Source: Vibrio owensii CAIM 1854 = LMG 25443
GTDB lineage: Bacteria; Pseudomonadota; Gammaproteobacteria; Enterobacterales; Vibrionaceae
Assembly (NCBI RefSeq): GCF_000817815.1
Contig: NZ_JPRD01000003.1
Location: 124,001 to 188,000 of the forward strand
Direction: 5' to 3'
Length of the DNA stretch: 64,000 nt
Shown here: one piece after another, positions 26,307-36,060 of the stretch
Layout: the number at the start of each line of letters is the position of its first letter
How positions within the stretch are numbered: the stretch's first letter is position 1
Made by a program: the position numbers and the translations under genes
Notes under the pieces: model-generated
The model's database searches: none
The model's input: the letters and a program-made list of their open reading frames with translations, nothing else
What the model was told of the DNA's origin: nothing

Positions 26307-27302
26307 ATGAGCAAACAATTCGGCGAATTGCTGGTTGAAGGTAAAAATGTCGTTAAGGACTTCCCTTTAAACAGTAACTCAATCAAACAATCTAAGATGC
26401 GTGCAATCAACGACGTATCTTTCAAAATGTACAAAAGCCGCGGTTTATCAGTGGTAGGTGAGTCTGGCTCAGGTAAATCTACTACCGCAAAAATGATTGC
26501 GAAAATGTATGCACCAACGGATGGCATCATCGAGTACAAAGGTCGTGATATTCAAGACATCACTTCTCGTCACGATTTGATGACTTACCGTGAAGGCGTG
26601 CAAATGGTATGGCAAGACCCATTTGGCTCGCTAAACCCGACACACAACATCTTCCACCATATTGCTCGTCCACTGCTGATCCACAAGAAGGTATCACCGG
26701 GCAACAAAAAAGAGTTGGAAGAGCGCGTGTACGACCTACTAGAACAAGTTGGTCTGATTCCACCAAAAGAAACGGCGCAAAAGTTCCCGCACCAACTTTC
26801 TGGTGGTCAACGTCAGCGCGTGAACTTGGCTCGTAACATTGCAGTTGGTGCAGAAGTGGTACTGGCTGACGAACCAACATCAATGCTTGACGTATCGATC
26901 CGTGCTGGTGTTCTTAACCTGATGGAAGAGATGAAGTTTGAGAAACAAATGTCTCTTCTTTACATCACTCACGACATCGCGACAGCACGTTACATTGCTG
27001 AAGATCTTGCGGTTATGTACGTCGGCCACATGGTTGAGTGGGGTGACACAGAGGAAATCATTCACGCTCCTCAACACCCATATACGCAACTACTGGTTTC
27101 AGCCGTGCCAGATCCATCGAAGTCAATTCACGAGAAGTTGAAAGGCAACAAAGGTGAAATCCCACTTTGGACGCCTGAATCAGTCGGTTGTCCATTTGCA
27201 GGACGCTGTGTTCATGCCACAGAAAAATGTCGCGAGCGACTGCCTGGTGTGACGCAACTATCTGATAACCACTTTGTTCGTTGTTACTTATTCGAAGATT
27301 AA
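26307..27302 (+). CDS. Chitin oligosaccharide ABC transporter ATP-binding protein 2 (OppF-like)
   Basis: The protein has 331 residues with Walker A GESGSGKST (near residue 54), signature LSGGQRQRV, Walker B VVLADEPTSMLD and switch His in YITHDIATARYIA. The C-terminal domain again has clustered cysteines (VGCPFAGRCVHATEKC). It completes the heterodimeric ATPase of the importer. The ATG at 26307 is preceded by CTGGAGAGAATT and lies 48 bases after the first ATPase gene. A terminator-like hairpin follows before the enzyme genes. Confidence 0.94.
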   Translation: MSKQFGELLVEGKNVVKDFPLNSNSIKQSKMRAINDVSFKMYKSRGLSVVGESGSGKSTTAKMIAKMYAPTDGIIEYKGRDIQDITSRHDLMTYREGVQMVWQDPFGSLNPTHNIFHHIARPLLIHKKVSPGNKKELEERVYDLLEQVGLIPPKETAQKFPHQLSGGQRQRVNLARNIAVGAEVVLADEPTSMLDVSIRAGVLNLMEEMKFEKQMSLLYITHDIATARYIAEDLAVMYVGHMVEWGDTEEIIHAPQHPYTQLLVSAVPDPSKSIHEKLKGNKGEIPLWTPESVGCPFAGRCVHATEKCRERLPGVTQLSDNHFVRCYLFED

Positions 27303-27311
27303 TCATAACGA

Positions 27312-27339
27312 GGGTCAGGTATCAATCTGACCCCTTTTT
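27312..27339 (+). terminator. Internal terminator between transporter and enzyme genes of the chitin operon
   Basis: GGGTCAG (27312-27318) pairs with CTGACCC (27327-27333), then C and T5. It should reduce transcription into the GH9 gene and set a transporter-to-enzyme ratio. Confidence 0.75.
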
Positions 27340-27373
27340 CCCTTTATATTTTATTGTTTCCCGGAGAGATTGA

Positions 27374-29113
27374 ATGCTGCTACTGACTAACCACATTGGT
27401 TACGAGCGTCTGGGCCCTAAGAAAGCGATCATCCAGACGAGCCGACCACGCCTGTCTTCTTATACGGCTTTGTTGGTTTGTGCCGATAGCCATCAAACCG
27501 TTGCAACCTTGACGGTAGAAAAGCAAGGCAAAGTAGCAAACTGGCATCAAGGTCATTTCTACCTTATCGACTTTTCTTCGTTTAACACTCCAGGTAACTA
27601 TTACCTTCGTTTCGACCATTTGCGTTCATCTCACTTTGAGATCGGCGAACATATTCTTTTCGATCGCACGCTTTCAGATGTGATCCATTATTTTAAATCT
27701 CAGCGCTGCGGAGGCATTTTCGATCAGCAAGATCGTCAGGCTCCACTGCTAAATTCCGACGAAACCGCAGATGTTCATGGTGGTTGGTATGACGCTTCAG
27801 GCGATGTCAGCAAATATCTGAGCCATTTGTCATACGCAAACTACCTAAACCCACAGCAGACCCCTATGGTGGTGTGGAACATGTTGAAAGGTTTGTCCCT
27901 GCTAGACGGCAACGACAAACTGGCTAAATTCACTGCTACTCGCCTTATTGAAGAAGCCCTGTTCGGTGCAGACTTCCTTGTTCGTATGCAAAACGAAAAA
28001 GGTTTCTTCTACATGACCGTGTTCGACAAGTGGAGTAAAGACACAGCTCAACGTGAAATCTGTGCCTACGAAACCCAACTTGGTCATAAGTTTGATGACT
28101 ACCAAGCCGGTTACCGACAAGGAGCTGGCGTTAGCATTGCGGCATTAGCTTCAGCAGCACGTCTAGAGTGTCATGGTGAGTTCGACCAACAAAAATACCG
28201 TAATGCAGCGGAAAACGGCTACTGGCACTTAAAAGAGCACAACACCCAATACCTAAATGATGGTGAAGAGAACATCATCGACGAATACTGCGCATTACTT
28301 GCAGCGGTTGAGCTATTTAAGACCACCAAAGAAACACGCTACCTAGAAGAAAGCCGCGTGTGGGCAAACCGCCTTTCTGCTCGTCAAATGAATGATGAGC
28401 ACATTCAACATTTCTGGGCAGCCAATCAAGATGGCAGCCGCCCTTACTTCCATGCGGCAGAAGCAGGACTTCCTGTTATCGCGCTGTGCGAATACTTGGC
28501 GATTGAAGACGACTCTGAGTGCGCTTCAGTAGCAAAACAAATCATCACTCAAGCTTGTGAGTTTGAAGTCTCTATCACCAATAGAGTAAAGAACCCATTT
28601 GGTTACCCACGCCAATATGTAAAAGGCGTGGACGAAGCAAAACGTGATGCGTTCTTTGTGGCACACAACAATGAATCGGGTTACTGGTGGCAAGGTGAGA
28701 ATGCTCGCTTAGGTTCACTCGCAACCATGGCGTATTTGGTGCAACCATTTATCGAGTCAGAAACTCTAAAGCAGCAGCTTTCTAAACTCGCACAAGATTC
28801 TATCAACTGGATTGTGGGTCTGAACCCGTACGACATGTGCATGTTGGACGGTCATGGTCGTAACAATCCGGACTACCTTCCTCAATATGGTTTCTTCAAT
28901 GCAAAAGGTGGCGTGTGTAACGGCATCACCGGCGGTTTCGAAGACGAGGAAGACATTGCATTTAATCCACCAGCACAGAAAGACGACATGCTTCAAAACT
29001 GGCGCTGGGGAGAACAATGGATCCCGCATGGTGCGTGGTACCTACTCGCAGTAATGAGTCAGGCTCAGCACATCTCGACTTTAGCGAACTCTCAAGCCTT
29101 CAAGGAGCAATAA
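27374..29113 (+). CDS. GH9 family glycosidase, probable cytoplasmic exo-beta-glucosaminidase
   Basis: The enzyme has 579 residues and no signal peptide, so it is cytoplasmic. An N-terminal Ig-like CelD_N domain (about 1-85, LTNHIGYERLGPKKAIIQ) precedes the GH9 (alpha/alpha)6 barrel. The nucleophile-activating aspartates are D140 and D144 in GGWYDASGDVSKY, and the late GH9 signature is GLNPYDMCMLDGHGRNNP. The general acid is probably E434 or E442 in NNESGYWWQGEN; I cannot decide. Vibrionaceae homologues have been characterised as beta-glucosaminidases acting on chitosan oligosaccharides, which fits the adjacent glucosamine kinase. Annotation as endoglucanase or cellulase would be misleading in this setting. 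Confidence 0.88.
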   Translation: MLLLTNHIGYERLGPKKAIIQTSRPRLSSYTALLVCADSHQTVATLTVEKQGKVANWHQGHFYLIDFSSFNTPGNYYLRFDHLRSSHFEIGEHILFDRTLSDVIHYFKSQRCGGIFDQQDRQAPLLNSDETADVHGGWYDASGDVSKYLSHLSYANYLNPQQTPMVVWNMLKGLSLLDGNDKLAKFTATRLIEEALFGADFLVRMQNEKGFFYMTVFDKWSKDTAQREICAYETQLGHKFDDYQAGYRQGAGVSIAALASAARLECHGEFDQQKYRNAAENGYWHLKEHNTQYLNDGEENIIDEYCALLAAVELFKTTKETRYLEESRVWANRLSARQMNDEHIQHFWAANQDGSRPYFHAAEAGLPVIALCEYLAIEDDSECASVAKQIITQACEFEVSITNRVKNPFGYPRQYVKGVDEAKRDAFFVAHNNESGYWWQGENARLGSLATMAYLVQPFIESETLKQQLSKLAQDSINWIVGLNPYDMCMLDGHGRNNPDYLPQYGFFNAKGGVCNGITGGFEDEEDIAFNPPAQKDDMLQNWRWGEQWIPHGAWYLLAVMSQAQHISTLANSQAFKEQ

Positions 29114-29115
29114 AC

Positions 29116-30006
29116 ATGGGGATGTATTTTGTAGGTATTGATGGCGGTGGCACTTCCTGTCGCGCCCGTATCAAAGACGCGCAAGGCAACTTCGTTGGAG
29201 AAGCTAAAAGCGGCAGCGCTAACATTATGTTAGGTGCAGAAGTCGCGATGGCGTCGATTCTTGAATCCATCGCTTCAGCGGCACAACAAGGCGGTCTCTC
29301 TCAACAAGACTTTGCTTCTATGCACGTTGGCTTAGCACTTGCGGGCGCTGAACATAAAACCTCTTGGCAAGCATTCATGGCTTTAGAGCACCCATTTGCC
29401 AGTATGACACTCAATACCGATGCTTACGGAGCATGTATTGGTGCGCATAACGGTGAAGATGGCGCAATCATGATTGCAGGAACCGGCTCATGCGGCATTT
29501 TCCTCAAAGGTCTCGAGCAACATGTCGTTGGTGGTCGTGAGTTCCCAATCTCCGATCAAGGTGGCGGCGCAGTCATGGGGTTGCGTCTGATCCAACAAGT
29601 GTTGCTAGCAGAAGATGGCATCCGTGAAAAAACACCTCTTGCCGCGCACGTCATGAATCATTTTGAAAATGACATCGACAACGTAGTGGCGTGGTCTAAA
29701 CAGGCTTTGCCTCGCGATTACGGTCAATTTTCTCCTGTTATTTTCCAACATGCGGAACAGGGTGATGCACTGGCGATTGAAATGCTTAAGCAAACCGCAG
29801 CCGATATAGAAATGTTCTTAGTCGCGCTGAATAAGCGTGGGGCTACTCGTATCTGCCTAATGGGCAGTATCGCAGAGCGAATTCTGAACTGGTTGTCTCC
29901 TCCAGTTCAACAGTGGGTGGTTGAACCTCAATTTGATGCGATTGAAGGAGCCATTATGTTTGCTGGCAAACCAGAGCATAACCTTTACGCCGTGAGTGTT
30001 GAGTAG
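29116..30006 (+). CDS. gspK: Glucosamine kinase (BadF/BcrA ATPase family)
   Basis: The start at 29116 has AAGGAG eight bases upstream, inside the end of the GH9 gene; the frame is open back to 29017 but that part is only overlap. The 296-residue protein has the ASKHA phosphate motifs FVGIDGGGTSCRARI (residues about 5-19) and MIAGTGSCGIFL. The V. cholerae orthologue at this locus phosphorylates glucosamine specifically, giving GlcN-6-P. Here it would capture glucosamine released by the GH9 enzyme. The stop lies eight bases before the start of the GH20 gene. Confidence 0.9.
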   Translation: MGMYFVGIDGGGTSCRARIKDAQGNFVGEAKSGSANIMLGAEVAMASILESIASAAQQGGLSQQDFASMHVGLALAGAEHKTSWQAFMALEHPFASMTLNTDAYGACIGAHNGEDGAIMIAGTGSCGIFLKGLEQHVVGGREFPISDQGGGAVMGLRLIQQVLLAEDGIREKTPLAAHVMNHFENDIDNVVAWSKQALPRDYGQFSPVIFQHAEQGDALAIEMLKQTAADIEMFLVALNKRGATRICLMGSIAERILNWLSPPVQQWVVEPQFDAIEGAIMFAGKPEHNLYAVSVE

Positions 30007-30014
30007 GAGTGAAC

Positions 30015-31934
30015 ATGGAATATCGTGTTGATTTAGTGGTCCTTTCTGAGCAAAAACAAAACTGCCGCTTTGGACTCACGTTTCATAACTTGAGCGACCA
30101 AGACCTAAACAGCTGGAGCTTAACTTTCGCTTTCGATCGTTACATTCTTCCAGACAGCGTTTCAAATGGTCAACTGACTCAAATTGGTAGCTTTTGCACA
30201 CTAAAACCGGAAGGTATGGTACTGGCTGCCAACCATCACTATTACTGTGAATTCAGTATTGGTTCAAACCCATTCCGTTATTACTCGGATGGCTTTAATG
30301 AAGCGATGATCGACTTTGTCGTTGATGGAAATCCACAGCGCGCACAAGTGGATGTAACACCTATCGTTTTAGCGTCACCTTACCGTGAACGCAGTGAGAT
30401 TCCTGCAAGCTTAACCCATGCACAACCGTTGCTGCCAAAGCCTAATCATATTGAGGTCAGCGACCACTCGTTCACGTTTGACGAGCAAGCTGGCGTGGCA
30501 ATTTATACTGACTTAGCCAACTCAGCAAAAACGTGGTTACTGGAAGAACTCCAGCGTATTCATCAGTTTGAGCTTTCGTCATCCAACAGCGGAAAAATCC
30601 TGTTTAAAAGCAACCCAACGCTAGATGAAGGCGCTTACAAGTTAAAAGTGTCAGAAGAGTCGATCAAGATTGAGGCAGGGTCTTCGTCTGGCTTTACCCA
30701 TGCTTGTGCGACCTTATTGCAACTACTAAAACGAGACGAGAATACCAACACCATGGAAGTAGTGTGCTGCTCTATCAAAGACAGCCCTCGTTTTCGATAC
30801 CGCGGCATGATGCTGGATTGCGCTCGCCATTTCCACTCGGTAGAGCAAGTAAAACGCCTGATCAACTTATTGGCACACTACAAGTTCAACACGTTCCATT
30901 GGCACCTCACTGACGATGAAGGCTGGCGTGTCGAGATCAAATCTCTTCCTCAGCTTACCGATATTGGTGCGTGGCGCGGAATTGATGAAACCATCGAGCC
31001 GCAATACACCCATTTGTCTCAACGCTACGGCGGCTTCTACACGCAAGAAGAAATCAAAGACGTCATCGAATTTGCAGCACAACGTGGCATCACCATCATT
31101 CCTGAAATTGATGTACCTGGTCATTGTCGTGCCGCGATTAAGGCTCTGCCACACCTATTGGTTGAAGCAGAGGATACGACGGAATATCGCAGCATTCAGC
31201 ACTACAACGACAACGTCATCAACCCTGCTCTGCCGGGTAGCTACGAGTTTATCGACAAAGTACTTGAAGAAATCGCGGCGCTCTTCCCTGCTCCTTATGT
31301 CCACATTGGTGCAGACGAAGTGCCTAACGGCGTGTGGTCGAAAAGTCCGGCTTGCCAAGCGTTTATGGAGAAGTTGGGATACACCGATTACAAGGAACTA
31401 CAAGGCCACTTCCTACGTCATGCAGAAGACAAACTACGCAAACTGGGTAAACGCATGCTGGGTTGGGAAGAAGCTCAACACGGCAACAAGGTCAGTAAAG
31501 ATACGGTGATCTACTCATGGCTAAGCGAAGAAGCGGCGTTGAACTGTGCTCGCCAAGGCTTTGATGTGGTGCTGCAACCGGCACAAACTACTTATCTAGA
31601 TATGACCCAAGACTACGCACCTGAAGAACCGGGCGTGGACTGGGCAAACCCACTGCCATTAGAAAAAGCTTACAACTACGAGCCGTTAGCAGAAGTCCCT
31701 GCTGACGACCCAATCAGAAAACGCATTTGGGGCATTCAAACCGCTCTATGGTGCGAAATCATCAACAACCCATCGCGCATGGACTACATGATTTTCCCTC
31801 GCCTGACTGCCATGGCAGAAGCATGTTGGACTGAAAAACAACACCGCGATTGGACCGACTATTTATCACGTTTGAAAGGTCACCTTCCTCTGCTCGACTT
31901 GCAGGGAGTGAATTACCGTAAACCGTGGAAGTAA
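30015..31934 (+). CDS. GH20 beta-N-acetylhexosaminidase, cytoplasmic
   Basis: I use the ATG at 30015 (639 residues), with GGAG five bases upstream. Residues about 1-110 form a carbohydrate-binding-like beta domain, 140-245 the GH20b domain, and 255 onward the TIM barrel. The catalytic pair is D434-E435 in HIGADEVPNGVW, the substrate-assisted GH20 motif. FHWHLTDDEGWRVEIKSLPQL and PEIDVPGHCRAAI are further landmarks. No signal peptide is present, so it acts on oligosaccharides already imported, releasing GlcNAc. It complements the phosphorolytic route encoded by the next gene. Confidence 0.93.
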   Translation: MEYRVDLVVLSEQKQNCRFGLTFHNLSDQDLNSWSLTFAFDRYILPDSVSNGQLTQIGSFCTLKPEGMVLAANHHYYCEFSIGSNPFRYYSDGFNEAMIDFVVDGNPQRAQVDVTPIVLASPYRERSEIPASLTHAQPLLPKPNHIEVSDHSFTFDEQAGVAIYTDLANSAKTWLLEELQRIHQFELSSSNSGKILFKSNPTLDEGAYKLKVSEESIKIEAGSSSGFTHACATLLQLLKRDENTNTMEVVCCSIKDSPRFRYRGMMLDCARHFHSVEQVKRLINLLAHYKFNTFHWHLTDDEGWRVEIKSLPQLTDIGAWRGIDETIEPQYTHLSQRYGGFYTQEEIKDVIEFAAQRGITIIPEIDVPGHCRAAIKALPHLLVEAEDTTEYRSIQHYNDNVINPALPGSYEFIDKVLEEIAALFPAPYVHIGADEVPNGVWSKSPACQAFMEKLGYTDYKELQGHFLRHAEDKLRKLGKRMLGWEEAQHGNKVSKDTVIYSWLSEEAALNCARQGFDVVLQPAQTTYLDMTQDYAPEEPGVDWANPLPLEKAYNYEPLAEVPADDPIRKRIWGIQTALWCEIINNPSRMDYMIFPRLTAMAEACWTEKQHRDWTDYLSRLKGHLPLLDLQGVNYRKPWK

Positions 31935-32020
31935 TACCAAGCTAGATGCCAACGCATCACGCTTAAAGAGTTTTTAAATTTTTGGCTGCAGGCGCAGCTT
32001 AGTAAAAAGGAAATACACAA

Positions 32021-34429
32021 ATGAAATACGGCTATTTCGATAACGAGAATCGCGAATACGTCATCACTCGCCCTGACGTACCAGCACCATGGACAAACTA
32101 CCTAGGTACTGAGAAGTTCTGTACGGTTATCTCGCACAACGCAGGGGGCTACTCGTTCTACAACTCTCCAGAATACAACCGTGTTACTAAATTCCGTCCA
32201 AATGCGACATTCGATCGCCCAGGACACTACGTTTACCTACGTGATGATGAGACAGGTGATTACTGGTCAATCTCTTGGCAACCAGTTGCGAAAAGCCTAG
32301 ACGAAGCAAACTACGAAGTTCGTCACGGCTTGTCTTACTCTAAGTTCAAATGTGAATACAGCGGTATCACCGCAACGAAAACTCTGTTCGTACCAAAAGG
32401 CGAAGACGCTGAAATCTGGGATGTAGTGATTAAAAACACCTCAGACAAACCACGCACGATCAGCGCATTCTCATTTGTTGAGTTCTCATTTAGCCACATT
32501 CAATCTGATAACCAAAACCATCAGATGTCTCTGTACTCAGCAGGTACGGCTTACAATGAAGGCGTGATTGAGTACGACCTGTACTACAACACCAACGATT
32601 TCGAAGGTTTCTACTACCTAGCTTCAACATTTGACCCAGATTCATACGACGGTCAACGTGACAGCTTCCTTGGCCTATACCGTGACGAAGCAAACCCGTT
32701 AGCGGTAGAACAAGGTAAGTGTTTCAATACAGCGCAAACTTGTTACAACCACTGTGGCTCTCTACATAAGCAATTTACTATCCAACCGGGTGAAGAAGTT
32801 CGCTTTGCTTACATTCTAGGTATCGGTAAAGGCAATGGTGAGCGTCTACGTGCTAAGTACCAAGACCTTGCAGAAGTCGACAATGCATTTGCGGGTATCA
32901 AAGCACACTGGGATGAGCGTTGTGGCAAGTTCCAAGTGAAATCACCAAACGAAGGTCTAGACACCATGATCAACGCTTGGACGTTATACCAAGCAGAAAC
33001 TTGTGTGGTGTGGTCTCGTTTTGCTTCGTTCATCGAGGTGGGTGGTCGTACTGGTCTTGGTTACCGCGATACAGCGCAAGATGCAATCTCAGTTCCTCAC
33101 GCTAACCCTGCAATGACGCGTAAACGTATCGTTGACCTACTGCGCGGTCAAGTAAAGGCGGGTTACGGTCTACACCTATTCGATCCAGATTGGTTCGATC
33201 CAGAGAAAGCAGATGTTAAACCATCTAAATCTCCAACAGTAGTTCCAACACCTTCTGACGAAGATAAGATTCACGGCATCGAAGACACATGTTCTGATGA
33301 TCACCTATGGCTAGTCCCAACCATCTGTAAGTACGTAATGGAAACCGGTGAGCACAGCTTCTTTGACGAAGTGATCCCTTACGCAGACGGCGGTGATGCA
33401 ACCGTTTATGACCACATGAAAGCAGCGCTAGACTTCTCGGCTGAATACGTCGGTCAAACCGGTATCTGTAAAGGCCTGCGTGCAGACTGGAATGACTGTC
33501 TGAACCTAGGTGGCGGCGAATCTTCAATGGTATCGTTCCTACATTTCTGGGCACTGCAGGAGTTCATCGACCTAGCGAAATACCTAGGCAAAGAAGCCGA
33601 CGTTGAAAAATACACAGTGATGGCAGCAAACGTTCGTGAAGCGTGTGAAACACACCTTTGGGATGACGAAGGCGGTTGGTACATCCGTGGTCTGACGAAA
33701 AATGGCGACAAGATCGGTACTGCGCAACAAGCGGAAGGCCGAGTGCATCTAGAGTCAAACACGCTTGCAGTACTTTCTGGCGCGGTATCTCAAGAGCGCG
33801 GCGAAAAAGCGATGGACGCAGTCGATGAGAACCTGTTCTCCGAATACGGCCTGCATCTAAACTCACCATCTTTTGCAACACCGAATGATGATATCGGCTT
33901 CGTAACTCGCGTTTACCAAGGCGTAAAAGAGAACGGTGCAATCTTCTCGCATCCAAACCCATGGGCTTGGGTAGCTGAAGCGAAACTGGGTCGTGGTGAT
34001 CGTGCAATGAAGTTCTACGATGCACTAAACCCATACAACCAGAACGACATCATCGAAAAACGTATTGCAGAACCTTACTCATACGTGCAGTTCATTATGG
34101 GTCGTGACCACCAAGACCACGGTCGTGCAAACCACCCATGGTTAACAGGTACATCTGGCTGGGCTTACTTCGCTGTTACCAACTTTATCCTTGGTGTGCG
34201 TACAGGCTTTGATGGTCTGACTATCGATCCATGTATCCCAACGAACTGGCCAGGTTTCGAAGTGACTCGCCAATGGCTAGGTGCAACGTACAACATCAAA
34301 GTCGTTAACCCAGACTCAGTAAGCAAAGGCGTTAAGTCGATTACTGTGAACGGTGAGGCAATGAATGGTGCCTCTGTACCAGTTCAAGCGGAAGGTTCAG
34401 TAAACGAAGTTATCGTTACTCTAGGTTAA
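32021..34429 (+). CDS. chbP: N,N'-diacetylchitobiose phosphorylase (GH94)
   Basis: The protein has 802 residues, one more than the V. proteolyticus enzyme as I recall it. It has the GH94 layout: N-terminal beta-sandwich (about 1-270), linker helices, (alpha/alpha)6 catalytic domain, and C-terminal jelly roll. The general acid is D492 in RADWNDCLNLGGG, the same number reported for V. proteolyticus ChbP. It splits imported (GlcNAc)2 with phosphate into GlcNAc-1-phosphate and GlcNAc, saving one ATP. The ATG follows AAAAAGGAAATACACAA. Codon use is highly biased. A terminator follows, before the mutase that handles GlcNAc-1-phosphate. Confidence 0.95.
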   Translation: MKYGYFDNENREYVITRPDVPAPWTNYLGTEKFCTVISHNAGGYSFYNSPEYNRVTKFRPNATFDRPGHYVYLRDDETGDYWSISWQPVAKSLDEANYEVRHGLSYSKFKCEYSGITATKTLFVPKGEDAEIWDVVIKNTSDKPRTISAFSFVEFSFSHIQSDNQNHQMSLYSAGTAYNEGVIEYDLYYNTNDFEGFYYLASTFDPDSYDGQRDSFLGLYRDEANPLAVEQGKCFNTAQTCYNHCGSLHKQFTIQPGEEVRFAYILGIGKGNGERLRAKYQDLAEVDNAFAGIKAHWDERCGKFQVKSPNEGLDTMINAWTLYQAETCVVWSRFASFIEVGGRTGLGYRDTAQDAISVPHANPAMTRKRIVDLLRGQVKAGYGLHLFDPDWFDPEKADVKPSKSPTVVPTPSDEDKIHGIEDTCSDDHLWLVPTICKYVMETGEHSFFDEVIPYADGGDATVYDHMKAALDFSAEYVGQTGICKGLRADWNDCLNLGGGESSMVSFLHFWALQEFIDLAKYLGKEADVEKYTVMAANVREACETHLWDDEGGWYIRGLTKNGDKIGTAQQAEGRVHLESNTLAVLSGAVSQERGEKAMDAVDENLFSEYGLHLNSPSFATPNDDIGFVTRVYQGVKENGAIFSHPNPWAWVAEAKLGRGDRAMKFYDALNPYNQNDIIEKRIAEPYSYVQFIMGRDHQDHGRANHPWLTGTSGWAYFAVTNFILGVRTGFDGLTIDPCIPTNWPGFEVTRQWLGATYNIKVVNPDSVSKGVKSITVNGEAMNGASVPVQAEGSVNEVIVTLG

Positions 34430-34439
34430 TCATCTTTTA

Positions 34440-34460
34440 GGGGAGAGCTTCTCCCCTTTT
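34440..34460 (+). terminator. Intrinsic terminator after chbP
   Basis: GGGGAGA (34440-34446) pairs with TCTCCCC (34450-34456) around GCT, followed by T4. It lies inside the operon, before the phosphomutase gene, so it may act only partly. Confidence 0.75.
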
Positions 34461-34553
34461 GATTTATCCGATGCACTGAGTTTGATGAGTGCACCGGTTC
34501 GCTAGCAAAGATTTAAGGGGCGGTGGGATGCCGCTCTTATCGAGGATCGAATC

Positions 34554-35966
34554 ATGATCAAATTTGGTACCGGCGGTTGGCGTGCATTTATCGGTGAGGA
34601 GTTCACTAAAGATAATGTACGTTTGGTCGCTCAAGCAGTTGCAAACATCACGAATAATGAATCGGTTGCTGATCGCGGCTTTGTGATTGGCTATGACCGT
34701 CGTTTTCTTTCCGATAAAGCTGGTCGTTGGTTCGCTGAAGTTCTAGCAGCAAACGGCATTGTGGTGAGCTTTATCGACAAATTTGTCCCAACGCCTATCG
34801 TAATGTTTAAAGCGAAGGAAATGGGCTGCGCGTACTCTGCATGTATTACCGCATCGCACAACCCTGCTGATTACAATGGCATTAAAGTCTTCATTGAAGG
34901 CGGTCGTGACGCAGATGAAATCATCACTGAAAAGATCGAATCGCAAATCGCTACACTAACTGCGCAAGATGTTAAAAGCGTCGATTTTGAACAAGCGGTT
35001 GAAGATAAGCTGATTGACATCATCAACCCGATGAACGAATTCGTTGACTCAATCATCGACTTTATCGACATCGAAGCGATCAAGAAGGCGAATCTACGTG
35101 TGTTGATCGACCCAATGTTTGGTGTTGCGAAAAACGCGCTACAGACCGTATTGATCAACGGTCGTTGTGAAGTTGACGTAATCAACGATGGCAAGAACCC
35201 AGACTTCGGTGGCTTGATGCCATCACCAAGTGCAGCAACGCTTTACCGCTTGATGCACCTTGTAGAACAAGAAGGCTATGACATTGGTATCGGTACCGAT
35301 GGCGACGCAGACCGTCTTGGTATTATCGACGAGAAAGGTAACTTCATTCATCCAAATGAAGTACTGCTGCTGCTTTACTACTACCTACTTGAATACAAAG
35401 GCTGGACAGGCTCAGTGGTACGTAACATCGCAACTACTCACCTGTTGGATAAAGTTGCAGAAGATCATGGCGAGAAATGCTTTGAGGTTCCGGTCGGCTT
35501 TAAGCACATTAGTTCTCAAATGGAAGCTGACGATTCACTGATTGGCGGTGAAAGCTCTGGCGGTCTGACTATTCGTGGTCATATCAAAGGCAAAGACGGT
35601 GTATTCGCATCAAGCCTATTGGTAGAAATGATTTCAGTAACTGGCAAGAAGCTGTCTGAGTTGCTGGATGAGATCTACGGCAAGTACGGCTATGCCTACA
35701 TGGCAGAAGGCGATTGCAAGTTCAAACCGGCGCAAAAAGACGTACTGTTCAACAAGATTTATGTTGAAAAGCAGTTGCCTGAGTTTGAGTTTGAAATCGA
35801 AAAAGTCAGCTATGAAGATGGTGCGAAAGTCTACTTCAAGAACGGCGGTTGGATCATCGCTCGTTTCTCTGGCACCGAGCCACTACTACGAATTTTTGCA
35901 GAGATGCAAGATAAGGACACTGCGGAACGTGTTCTTCAACAGTTTAAGGACTTCTTGTCTTTATAA
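34554..35966 (+). CDS. Phosphohexomutase, probable GlcNAc-1-P / GlcNAc-6-P mutase
   Basis: This 470-residue alpha-D-phosphohexomutase has the four family domains. The phosphoserine loop is ITASHNPADYNG (near residue 104), the metal loop GTDGDADRLGI (near 246), the sugar loop GGESSGGL (near 329) and the phosphate loop RFSGTEPLLRI (near 440). Its position after chitobiose phosphorylase suggests that it converts GlcNAc-1-phosphate to GlcNAc-6-phosphate for the NagA/NagB pathway. General phosphoglucomutase or phosphomannomutase activity cannot be excluded. CGAGGATCGAATC supplies the ribosome-binding site. A convergent terminator separates it from fbpC. Confidence 0.88.
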   Translation: MIKFGTGGWRAFIGEEFTKDNVRLVAQAVANITNNESVADRGFVIGYDRRFLSDKAGRWFAEVLAANGIVVSFIDKFVPTPIVMFKAKEMGCAYSACITASHNPADYNGIKVFIEGGRDADEIITEKIESQIATLTAQDVKSVDFEQAVEDKLIDIINPMNEFVDSIIDFIDIEAIKKANLRVLIDPMFGVAKNALQTVLINGRCEVDVINDGKNPDFGGLMPSPSAATLYRLMHLVEQEGYDIGIGTDGDADRLGIIDEKGNFIHPNEVLLLLYYYLLEYKGWTGSVVRNIATTHLLDKVAEDHGEKCFEVPVGFKHISSQMEADDSLIGGESSGGLTIRGHIKGKDGVFASSLLVEMISVTGKKLSELLDEIYGKYGYAYMAEGDCKFKPAQKDVLFNKIYVEKQLPEFEFEIEKVSYEDGAKVYFKNGGWIIARFSGTEPLLRIFAEMQDKDTAERVLQQFKDFLSL

Positions 35967-36016
35967 CTGAACCTTGTGCCCGCTTCGAGCACATAACCTA
36001 TAGGTGAAGAACACTT

Positions 36017-36042
36017 GCCCGGCATCACCGCCGGGCCTTTTT
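36017..36042 (+). terminator. Terminator of the chitin operon
   Basis: GCCCGGC (36017-36023) pairs with GCCGGGC (36030-36036) around ATCACC, followed by C and T5. It lies in the 94-bp convergent gap before the fbpC stop. Confidence 0.85.
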
Positions 36043-36060
36043 CTATCTGGCCTTCATAAA

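Noticed and set aside
29017-29115. Upstream extension of the glucosamine kinase gene
   Set aside because: The added residues are read from the end of the GH9 gene, and the AAGGAG-spaced ATG at 29116 gives the family N-terminus.
30916-31509. A 197-codon frame inside the GH20 gene on the same strand
   Set aside because: It is an out-of-frame shadow of a gene whose catalytic motifs are intact in the main frame.
33564-34034. A 156-codon antisense frame within chbP
   Set aside because: It is explained by the strong codon bias of chbP; the product shows no domain and no ribosome-binding site.
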